The position numbers and the translations under genes were made by a program. Shown piece after piece: positions 1 to 6,223 of a stretch of 6,223 bases of DNA (its first letter is position 1; the number at the start of each line of letters is the position of its first letter). Below the pieces are notes generated by a model. That model was not told where the DNA came from. It ran no database searches and was given only the letters and a program-made list of their open reading frames with translations. The stretch is from Candidatus Rokuibacteriota bacterium (lineage in GTDB: Bacteria > Methylomirabilota > Methylomirabilia > Rokubacteriales > CSP1-6), in the NCBI GenBank assembly GCA_016177555.1, contig JACOVB010000316.1, positions 1 through 6,223 on the forward strand, given 5' to 3'.

Positions 1-6
1 AACTTC

Positions 7-92
7 GCCATACTTCGTTCTCGGTCGGCGCCGGTCCTCGACGTACACCCACGTACGCCTCCGGCCGGCGCCTCCCTCGGGCCTCGTCTGGC
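7..92. repeat. Imperfect palindromic element with GTAC core
   Basis: The outer arms 7-34 and 65-92 are equal in length (28 bases) and share one centre at 49.5. Both ends of the arms match: GCCA at 7-10 pairs with TGGC at 89-92, and GGCGCCGG at 27-34 pairs with CCGGCGCC at 65-72. The middle of the arms is poorly paired. The tip holds GTAC at 43-46 and 53-56 around the six-base loop ACCCAC. One centre for all three paired parts argues for a real folded element rather than chance GC-rich pairing. No open frame or RNA family is recognisable. It looks like a dispersed REP-like intergenic repeat, but copy number cannot be judged from one window. Confidence 0.55.
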
Positions 93-103
93 TCGTCATT
101 TGG

Positions 104-137
104 GCCGGCACCCTGCGGGCGCCCGCGGGGTGCAGGC
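104..137. repeat. Near-perfect loopless palindrome before uppP
   Basis: The two 17-base halves, 104-120 and 121-137, are reverse complements except at two positions, one of which would still form a G-U pair in RNA. The core is GCGGGC followed directly by GCCCGC. It lies 49 bases upstream of the preferred uppP start, with no T-run after it. It could be the outer part of the neighbouring repeat element or a protein-binding palindrome in the uppP leader. Nothing in the sequence decides between these. Confidence 0.5.
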
Positions 138-186
138 GAAACTCGTTGGACGCGCACTAGGCTCCGCGGCCGGCGCGGGGCCGCCC

Positions 187-966
187 GTGACCTACTTCCA
201 GAGCGCGGTGCTGGGGATCATCCAGGGGCTCACCGAGTTCCTCCCGGTTTCCTCCTCCGGCCACCTGATCCTGATCCCGCGCCTGCTGGGCTGGCAGGAC
301 GAGGGACTCGCCTTCGACGCGGCCATCCACCTCGGCACGCTCGCCGCGCTGCTGGTCTACTTCCGGCGAGACCTCGTGGAGATGGCGCTCGGGACCGACC
401 GGCGCCTCGCCGTGCTGCTCGCCGCCGCCACCGTGCCCGCGGGACTGGCGGGGCTCCTCCTGGGCACGGCCATCGAGACGCGCCTCCGGAGCCCCATGGT
501 CGTGGCCGTCTCCCTCATCGTCTGGGCCCTCGTCATGTGGATCGCGGACCGCCAGGCTTCACGCCGCCGCCAGCTCACCCAGGCGCCGGCCGACGTGCGC
601 TGGCTCGCGGGAATGGCCGTCGGCGTCGCGCAGGCCATCGCGCTGATCCCCGGCACCTCTCGCTCGGGGATCACGATCACGACCGGGCTCTTCGCCGGCA
701 TGAGCCGCGTGACGTCCGCGCGCTTCGCGTTCCTGCTCAGCATCCCGATCACCGCCGCGGCGGGCGGCTACAGCGCGCTCAAGCTGCTCGGGCACGGACT
801 CGATCCGGCGCTCCTGGGCCCCCTCGGCATGGGAGTGCTCACGTCCTTCCTGGCGGGGCTCGCGGCGGTGTGGTTCCTCGTCAACTTCCTGCAACGCCGC
901 TCGCTCCTGCCCTTCGTCATCTACCGCTGCGCCCTGGGGGTCGTCATCATGTGGGTGTTCCGGTGA
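187..966 (+). CDS. uppP: Undecaprenyl-diphosphatase UppP (BacA family)
   Basis: This integral membrane enzyme dephosphorylates undecaprenyl pyrophosphate to undecaprenyl phosphate, recycling the lipid carrier of peptidoglycan and other envelope polymers; high copy gives bacitracin resistance in known cases. The family signatures are present. QGLTEFLPVSSSGH at residues 13-26 carries the (E/Q)xxxE motif (Gln13, Glu17), the serine cluster and His26. FDAAIHLGT is at 43-51. PGTSRSG at 155-161 holds the catalytic-region Arg159. Several hydrophobic segments span the protein (about 75-95, 103-120, 140-155, 180-195, 213-233 and 243-258). The GTG at 187 gives 259 residues, near the usual 265-275, and places the first motif where the family has it. 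An upstream in-frame TTG at 100 would add 29 Gly/Arg/Ala-rich residues read from a palindrome, so I rejected it. The Shine-Dalgarno sequence is weak (GGGG about 6 bases upstream). The gene is convergent with the alpha/beta hydrolase gene. Confidence 0.95.
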   Translation: MTYFQSAVLGIIQGLTEFLPVSSSGHLILIPRLLGWQDEGLAFDAAIHLGTLAALLVYFRRDLVEMALGTDRRLAVLLAAATVPAGLAGLLLGTAIETRLRSPMVVAVSLIVWALVMWIADRQASRRRQLTQAPADVRWLAGMAVGVAQAIALIPGTSRSGITITTGLFAGMSRVTSARFAFLLSIPITAAAGGYSALKLLGHGLDPALLGPLGMGVLTSFLAGLAAVWFLVNFLQRRSLLPFVIYRCALGVVIMWVFR

Positions 967-1030
967 GCCGCAGCGACCCATGCCAGGACGCTACAGGAAC
1001 GCTGCCGCCCGGGTCAAGGAGCGGCCGCAA

Positions 1031-1089
1031 GCCCCCAGGGTCGAGGCCGGCCGTGAGACGGGGTTGATCGAGGATTCCCCCTGGGGGGC
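1031..1089. repeat. Inverted repeat in the convergent gap after uppP
   Basis: GCCCCCAGGG at 1031-1040 pairs with the reverse complement of 1079-1089 with a single bulged base, leaving a 38-base loop. It lies between the 3' ends of two convergent genes, where a shared terminator would be expected. The only T-run nearby (1113-1117) is 24 bases beyond the stem, so it does not form a canonical intrinsic terminator. It may only be a GC-rich chance pairing. Confidence 0.3.
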
Positions 1090-1115
1090 GCGGATCAGGC
1101 GACGCGGGAGGCTTT

Positions 1116-1844
1116 TTACGAACCGGAGACGCGGGTGCCGCCCAGGTAGCGGAGAAACCACTCGCGGCTGCGCTCGAGGGCCTGGAGCCGGTGGAGCGGC
1201 TCGGACAATCGGTGGTCGGCGCCCTCGATCATGCACAGCTCCCGCGGCACACGGGCGCGCTCGAAGAGCGCCCGGCCGTGGGCCGGCGGCACGACCTCGT
1301 CGTGGTCGCCCTGGATGACGAGGACGCGGCGGACGCCCGCAGGGGCTTCGGCGTGGCGACCCGCGCGCACCTCCGCGATCAGCGCCGGCGAAGGACCGGG
1401 GGCCTCCGATCCTTGCCCGGACGCGAGGTCCAGGAGATTGGCCGGCGCGTTCCAGGTGACCACGGCGCCTGGTGGCTGCTGCCGTGAGGCTACCCAGAGC
1501 GCGACGAAGCCGCCGAGGCTCGAGCCAAGCAACCCGAAGCGGCCATCGAGGTGCGGGTGCCCGCCGAGGTGGGCGAGCACGGCCTCGAGATCGGCGATGC
1601 GGCTCGCCACCGTCGCGCCCTGGCAGGCTCCGCCGGACTCGCCACTGCCGCGGAAGTCGAAGCGCACCAGCGCCAGGCCCGCGGGCGGCAGCTCGCGCGC
1701 GAGGAGGAGATACTTGTCGCTGTCCTTGGAAGCGCCCATGCCGTGGCAGGCCACGACGCAGGGGCTCGGCTCATGAAGCCGAGGCCGATGGAGGACGCCG
1801 ACCACTTCCGCGCCCCCCACGCCGACGCTGAAGCGCTCGGCCAT
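1116..1844 (-). CDS. Alpha/beta hydrolase (serine hydrolase fold)
   Basis: This is a cytoplasmic alpha/beta-hydrolase-fold protein of 242 residues; the natural substrate cannot be told from sequence. The parts appear in fold order. The oxyanion-hole motif HGMGAS is at 34-39 and the FDFRGSGES strand-loop at 62-70. The nucleophile elbow GSSLG at 107-111 carries Ser109. The acid is Asp182 in QGDHDEVVPP, and His211 lies in GADHR. Motif spacing resembles the S33-like, esterase or dienelactone-hydrolase-like single-domain proteins. There is no signal peptide or lid domain of note. I chose ATG 1844, just before the first beta strand. An adjacent GTG at 1847 is equally possible. The frame stays open to 1985, but that part overlaps the TatD-family gene and has low-complexity Ser/Pro content. 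It lies 28 bases after the TatD-family stop codon, which suggests one transcript. No strong Shine-Dalgarno sequence is visible, so coupling to the upstream gene is plausible. Confidence 0.88.
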   Translation of the reverse strand: MAERFSVGVGGAEVVGVLHRPRLHEPSPCVVACHGMGASKDSDKYLLLARELPPAGLALVRFDFRGSGESGGACQGATVASRIADLEAVLAHLGGHPHLDGRFGLLGSSLGGFVALWVASRQQPPGAVVTWNAPANLLDLASGQGSEAPGPSPALIAEVRAGRHAEAPAGVRRVLVIQGDHDEVVPPAHGRALFERARVPRELCMIEGADHRLSEPLHRLQALERSREWFLRYLGGTRVSGS

Positions 1845-1872
1845 CACCGCTGCGCTCACTGCTGCGCCGAGG

Positions 1873-2658
1873 CTAGGCCCAGATGAGATCGAAGAGCTGG
1901 CAGGCATTGACGGAGAGCCGGTACATGGTTTCGTCGACGGGAAGCCGCTTGATCTTGGCCACCTCTTCCGCCACGCGGGAGACAAGCCACGGCCCCGAGG
2001 CCAGAGCCTCGAACTCGCCCCTGTACGGCCACGGCCCGTCGCTCTCCACGAGCAGTGAATCCAGCGGCACCCACTCCACGAGCTCGCGATCGCGCTCCCG
2101 GTACACCACCTCCGCCGTGACCGAGACGAAGTAGCCCGCGTCCAGGATGGCGCGGGTCACCTCCTGCGGCGCCTTGTGCCAGTGGAACACCGCGCGCTCC
2201 ACGCCGGCCGCCTTGAGCGCCTCGAGCGCCCCCACCGCCGCGCCGTGCGGAGCGTGGATCACCACCGGCAGGTCGAAGCGCGTGGCGAGACCGAGGAGCC
2301 GCCCGAGCCGCTCTCGCCCGCGCATCATGAGAGAGGCCGCGTCCGCGGCCCCTTCCAGGTTGTACCAGGGAAGCCCCACCTCCCCCAGCGCCACGAGCCT
2401 GGAATGGTTCGCGATCACCTGCTCCTCGACCTGGGCCAGCTCCTCGTCGGTGAGATGGGCCCACTCCGGGTGGAAGCCCAGCGCGGGCCATACGGCCTTG
2501 CCGTTGGCGGCGACAGCTTCGAGCGTCCGCGCATTGCTCTGCGGGTCGCAGCCCACCGCCACGACGCCCCAGACGTCGGACTCGAGCGCGCGGGAGAGCG
2601 TCGCCCGCAGATCGGAGAAGGCAGCATCGTGCAGATGGCAGTGGCTGTCGACGATCAC
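1873..2658 (-). CDS. TatD family metal-dependent hydrolase
   Basis: This 261-residue TIM-barrel protein of the TatD/amidohydrolase-like superfamily matches the usual length of about 255-265. TatD-family members are metal-dependent nucleases in DNA repair or quality control, but the substrate of this one is not known. Visible metal-site motifs are DSHCHLH (His6, His8), GFHPE at 61-65, GEVGL with Glu93, IHAPHG with His135, FHWH with His159 and ESDGP with Asp207. So the expected ligands are present. Surrounding residues depart from typical TatD: GEVGLPWYN replaces GEIGLDY, IHAPHG replaces the usual HxRDA-like stretch, and FHWH replaces HCFSG. This points to a divergent subfamily. The start is GTG 2658, which opens directly on the HxH strand and has a strong GGGAGGG 7 bases upstream. 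A palindromic element lies just before that site, and the alpha/beta hydrolase gene follows. Confidence 0.9.
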   Translation of the reverse strand: MIVDSHCHLHDAAFSDLRATLSRALESDVWGVVAVGCDPQSNARTLEAVAANGKAVWPALGFHPEWAHLTDEELAQVEEQVIANHSRLVALGEVGLPWYNLEGAADAASLMMRGRERLGRLLGLATRFDLPVVIHAPHGAAVGALEALKAAGVERAVFHWHKAPQEVTRAILDAGYFVSVTAEVVYRERDRELVEWVPLDSLLVESDGPWPYRGEFEALASGPWLVSRVAEEVAKIKRLPVDETMYRLSVNACQLFDLIWA

Positions 2659-2665
2659 TCGCGGT

Positions 2666-2672
2666 CCCTCCC
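2666..2672 (-). promoter_or_regulatory. Ribosome binding site of the TatD-family gene
   Basis: The minus strand reads GGGAGGG, 7 bases before the GTG at 2658. This is the strongest Shine-Dalgarno match in the window and fixes the non-ATG start. It sits immediately next to a hairpin and the palindromic repeat, so it is the first unstructured sequence after that element on the transcript. Confidence 0.65.
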
Positions 2673-2674
2673 TT

Positions 2675-2704
2675 AGCAGCGTGCTGAAAGACCCGCAGGC
2701 TGCT
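2675..2704 (-). repeat. Hairpin in the leader of the TatD-family gene
   Basis: AGCAGC at 2675-2680 pairs with GCTGCT at 2699-2704. After a one-by-one mismatch, three further pairs extend the stem around a 10-base loop. The hairpin lies between the repeat element and the ribosome binding site, and its arm shares bases with the repeat's right inverted end. No T-run follows on the minus strand, so it is not a standard terminator. It could affect mRNA stability or translation of the TatD-family gene. Confidence 0.45.
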
Positions 2705-2884
2705 CAAAAAGGTCCAGATGCGAGGCGGCGCCCGACGGACGCACGCGAGGCGTACTCCGCTTGGCGAGCCGAGCCGGAGGCGAGGTGAGCGCATCCGGAG
2801 ACCCGGGCGAGCGTGAGCGAGCCACGTTGAGCGTGCGGCTGAGGGCGCCGTACCTCCGCAGATGGGCCTTTTTCAGCAGCCTGC
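2695..2884. repeat. Palindromic intergenic element with inverted ends
   Basis: The ends 2695-2712 and 2867-2884 are inverted repeats matching at 17 of 18 positions (GCAGGCTGCT followed by C/G, then AAAAAGG). A second inner pair, GGCGCC, lies at 2727-2732 and 2844-2849. Weaker pairing (GCACGC at 2741-2746 against GCGTGC at 2831-2836) continues inward, so much of the element can fold back on itself. It has no coding capacity of its own. Its architecture is that of a non-autonomous dispersed repeat (MITE- or REP-like). Similar sequence ending in a GCAGGCTGCTGAAAAAGG-type motif is, to my recollection, common between genes in several GC-rich environmental genomes. It fills the gap between tldE and the TatD-family gene, and its left-of-transcript end touches the tldE stop codon. 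Confidence 0.7.
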
Positions 2885-4220
2885 TAGGAGCCGGCCACCA
2901 CCATGCGGCCAATCAGGAGCGTCGGCGACGCAGTCCGGTCCCGGAACACCAGGTCATTGCCCACGCCCTCCACGGCGTGGAACATGTCCAGCAGGTTTCC
3001 CGCGATGGTGATCTCCTCCACCGGATAGGCCAGCTCCCCGTTCTCGATCCAGAGCCCCACGACGCCGCGGGAGTAGTCGCCCGTGACGCCGTTGACCCCG
3101 AAGCCGATGAGCTCGGTGACGTACAGCCCCTGCGTGACGCTCCGGATGAGCGCCTCCGGGCTCGACTCGCCCGCGGCCAGGTAGAGGTTGGTCGTGGACA
3201 CCGAGACGCCGCTGCCGTCCCGCGCAGCGTGGTGCGTGGAGGGCAGCCCCAGCTTGCGGCCGGTGTAGGTGTCGAGCAGGTAGGAGACGAGCACGCCCTT
3301 CTCCACCAGCACGGTGCGCCGCACCGAGAGCCCTTCCCCATCGAAGGGGCGCGAGCCGAGGCCGCCCGGCCGCGTGGCGTCGTCCACGATGGTCACCGAG
3401 GGGGCGGCCACCGACTGCCCGAGCCGGTCGAGGAGGAACGAGGCGCCGCGGTACAGCGACGGCCCCGAGGCCGCGCCGGCCAGGTGACGCAGGAGGCTCG
3501 CCGCCGTCTGCCGGTCGAAGATCACCGGCACCTCTGCCGTCTTCACCGACCGGCCGCCGAGCCGGCGGAGCGCCCGCTCGGCGGCCTTCCGGCCGATCTC
3601 CTCCGGCGGATCGAGCGCGGCGCGCTTGCGCGTGACGTGATACCAGGCATCCCGCTGCATCTCCCCGCCGCTCGCGGCCACCGGCGCCACCGACAGGCTG
3701 AAGGAGGAGGCGCGGTACTCGCCGGCGAAGCCGTGGGTCGTGGCGTAGGCGTAGCACGCCCGATGATCCGAGAAGTCCCCGCCCTCGGAATTCGTGATGC
3801 GTGGGTCGAAGTCCAGGGCCGCCTGCTCCGCGCGCCGGGCCAGGTCGATCTTCTCCTCGGGCGACAGATCGTGCCCCGTGGGATCGGCCAGGTCGAGGTC
3901 GGGCAGCGGCGGATGCGCCAGCTCGGCGGCGTCCGGGAGTCCCGCCAGCTCGTCCGGGCTCGTGATCCGCGCCAGCGACACCGCGTCCTCCACCAGCCGC
4001 CCGACGGACTCGCGGCTCAGGTCCGAGGTGGAGGCGGCGGCCACTGACTGTCCCACGAACACGCGAAGCGCCAGGCGCTGCTCGCGCGCGTGCTTGACGG
4101 TGTCCACCTGGCCGAGGCGCACGAGGGCGGAGAAGGCCTGCGCCTCCACCATGAAGGCATCCGCCGCGGTGGCCCCCTTCGTCGTGGCGCGGGCGAGGAG
4201 GTCGGCGAGCAGATCGAGCA

Positions 4221-4221
<1 letters not shown>
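2884..4221 (-). CDS. tldE: TldE/PmbA, partner subunit of TldD protease
   Basis: TldE (PmbA) is the non-catalytic partner that forms a heterodimer with TldD. In enterobacteria the pair matures microcin B17 and degrades the CcdA antitoxin, and it is widely kept in bacteria without those substrates. The 445-residue length fits the family (about 430-450). The N-terminal domain covers about 1-190. The C-terminal domain holds FDGEGLSVRR (293-302), GVLVSYLLDTYTGRKLG (309-325), NGVTGDYSRG (377-386) and PVEEITIAGN (400-409), all PmbA-type. There is no HExxxH, as expected for this subunit. ATG 4221 overlaps the tldD stop by one base, giving TGATG, so translation is likely coupled. The TAG stop (2884-2886) lies at the edge of a palindromic element, and the protein ends MVVAGS, close to the normal family end, so little or nothing is lost. 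Confidence 0.94.
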
Positions 4222-5657
<1,436 letters not shown>

Positions 5658-5663
5658 TTCAGT

Positions 5664-5667
5664 CTCC
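5664..5667 (-). promoter_or_regulatory. Ribosome binding site of tldD
   Basis: The minus strand reads GGAG followed by ACTGAA and the ATG at 5657, a normal spacing of 6 bases. A second purine-rich run, AGTCCTCCTCAGAG, lies farther upstream but in the wrong sense for ribosome binding. The site supports the annotated tldD start. Confidence 0.55.
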
Positions 5668-5689
5668 GTGGGGCTCTGAGGAGGACTTC

Positions 5690-5721
5690 ATCGTAGCACC
5701 GCGATTCCCGCGGGCTTTCAA
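5690..5721 (-). promoter_or_regulatory. Weak candidate promoter for tldDE
   Basis: On the minus strand TTGAAA (5716-5721) could serve as a -35 box and TACGAT (5690-5695) as a -10 box, placing transcription start about 25 bases before the tldD ATG. The 20-base spacer is longer than the usual 16-18, so this is only the best-looking pair in the spacer. It sits at the edge of the inverted repeat at 5696-5809. Confidence 0.2.
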
Positions 5722-5809
5722 ATATTCGGATACGTCGAAGCGCCCGCCTGAGTCCCCGCTGAAGGTCGAGTTACAGCTGCACTATCAGGGTATTGGGAAT
5801 CGCTGGTGC
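5696..5809. repeat. Long-range inverted repeat upstream of tldD
   Basis: GCACCGCGATTCCC at 5696-5709 pairs with 5795-5809. The match is nine perfect pairs (GCGATTCCC with GGGAATCGC), one bulged base, then five more perfect pairs. The 85-base interior holds a further CTGCAC (5777-5782) that can pair with GTGCAG (5806-5811), an alternative partner for the same right arm. There is no coding content and no obvious target duplication. It may be a small mobile-element remnant, an operator pair or an alternative-fold leader. Confidence 0.4.
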
Positions 5810-5831
5810 AGTCACACCTCGAGGGTCTCAC

Positions 5832-6223
5832 TTACTCATCCAGGGCTGCCTGGATGATCTCGTGGATGAGCCGCAACCCAGCGAGGACCGAGGGTCCCGG
5901 GGACAGGATGTCGGCCCCGTCAAGCTCGTGGATGCGCCCGGACTTGACGGCCGTGACCCCTGCCCAGCCAGGGCGCTGGCGGATGGCTTCGATGTCCACG
6001 CGCCTGCCGCACCAGGAGGCCAGGATGATTTGCGGATCGCGCCGCACGACCTCCGCCGGGTCCACCTCCCGCTCCTTCGCGGAAGTCCCGACCCGCAGCT
6101 CCGGGAAGATGTCCCGCCCTCCCGCGATCTCGATGGTCTCGGACACCCAGCGGATGCCGGCGATCGGGGGATCGGGCCACTCCTCGAAATACACGCGCGG
6201 GTGGTCGGGCCACACGCTCGAGA
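5832..6223 (-). CDS. BtuF-like substrate-binding protein, C-terminal part
   Basis: This is the last 129 codons of a gene that runs off the right edge; the frame is open to base 6223, so the 5' end, signal peptide and first lobe are outside the window. The visible part matches the C-terminal lobe of helical-backbone metal-receptor proteins (BtuF/FhuD type), periplasmic binding proteins for cobalamin or iron-chelate ABC importers. Telling stretches, in order, are RVYFEEWPDPP, GIRWVSETIEIAGGRDIFPE, PAEVVRRDPQIILASWCG, RPGWAGVTAVKSGRIHELDG and LSPGPSVLAGLRLIHEII. The FEEW, WVSE...AGG and SWCG pattern fits the subgroup usually annotated as cobalamin-binding protein better than siderophore binders. 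The natural ligand remains inferred. The stop is TAA (5832-5834). A cobalamin riboswitch or permease genes, if any, would lie beyond the edge. Confidence 0.85.
   Translation of the reverse strand, partial: SSVWPDHPRVYFEEWPDPPIAGIRWVSETIEIAGGRDIFPELRVGTSAKEREVDPAEVVRRDPQIILASWCGRRVDIEAIRQRPGWAGVTAVKSGRIHELDGADILSPGPSVLAGLRLIHEIIQAALDE

Noticed and set aside
100..186. N-terminal extension of uppP from TTG 100
   Set aside because: The added 29 residues come from the palindrome and are Gly/Arg/Ala-rich. UppP proteins start shortly before the QGLTE motif, which GTG 187 satisfies.
1077..1117. Intrinsic terminator for uppP using the T-run at 1113-1117
   Set aside because: No GC-rich hairpin lies directly before the T-run. 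The CCCCCTGGGGGG palindrome at 1077-1088 has too small a loop and is 24 bases away.
1845..1985. N-terminal extension of the alpha/beta hydrolase to 1985
   Set aside because: It would overlap the TatD-family coding region by over 100 bases. The extra residues are Ser/Pro-rich with no fold element, and ATG 1844 (or GTG 1847) opens just before the first beta strand.
1856..2794. A 312-codon minus-strand frame overlapping the TatD-family gene
   Set aside because: It is another frame of the same strand, with Arg/Gly-rich translation and no motifs. The TatD-family frame has all metal ligands and a strong ribosome binding site.
2735..2830. CRISPR-like or tandem repeat array in the intergenic element
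   Set aside because: The GCGAGC-type short words recur irregularly with no constant spacing or unit. The organisation is palindromic, not tandem.
2761..4047. A 428-codon plus-strand open frame opposite tldE
   Set aside because: It begins inside the palindromic element, runs antisense to a clear tldE gene, and its protein is low-complexity Arg/Gly/His/Val with no family motifs. It is a by-product of GC-rich third positions.
5658..5831. Cobalamin riboswitch linked to the BtuF-like gene
   Set aside because: This spacer is downstream of that gene, not upstream, and none of the conserved B12-box sequence is visible. A riboswitch, if present, would lie beyond the right edge.

Overview
The window is a GC-rich bacterial chromosomal segment of ordinary single-copy genes, with strong G/C preference at third codon positions. 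It also carries palindromic intergenic elements. GC content, gene types and GTAC-cored palindromes would fit an uncultivated soil or subsurface lineage such as Rokubacteria/Methylomirabilota or a deltaproteobacterial-type genome. That placement is an inference from general impression and was not tested. I see no phage, insertion-sequence transposase, CRISPR array, tRNA or rRNA.

Layout. Positions 1-186 hold two palindromes (7-92 and 104-137) upstream of the only plus-strand gene, uppP (187-966, undecaprenyl-diphosphatase). A 149-base convergent gap follows (967-1115) with a weak inverted repeat. The rest lies on the minus strand. Read in the direction of transcription from the right edge, it holds the C-terminal part of a cobalamin/metal-chelate-type substrate-binding protein (5832 to the edge) and a 174-base spacer with a long-range inverted repeat. 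Then come tldD (4221-5657) and tldE/pmbA (2884-4221), overlapping by one base, and a palindromic element of about 190-210 bases (2675-2884). Last are a TatD-family hydrolase (1873-2658) and, 28 bases on, an alpha/beta hydrolase (1116-1844). No gene-free stretch exceeds 300 bases.

How the genes work together. TldD and TldE form the known heterodimeric zinc metalloprotease and are clearly co-translated. The TatD-family protein and the alpha/beta hydrolase are probably one transcription unit. They may share a transcript with tldDE if the palindromic element does not terminate it. UppP recycles the lipid carrier for cell-wall synthesis and is independent of the minus-strand genes. The BtuF-like gene probably belongs to an unseen uptake locus to the right.

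I found no convincing new biological system. The observations most worth a second look are the palindromic elements, one of which supplies or abuts the tldE stop codon and sits in the leader of the TatD-family gene. The non-canonical active-site surroundings of the TatD-family protein and the 114-base inverted-repeat span upstream of tldD also merit checking.
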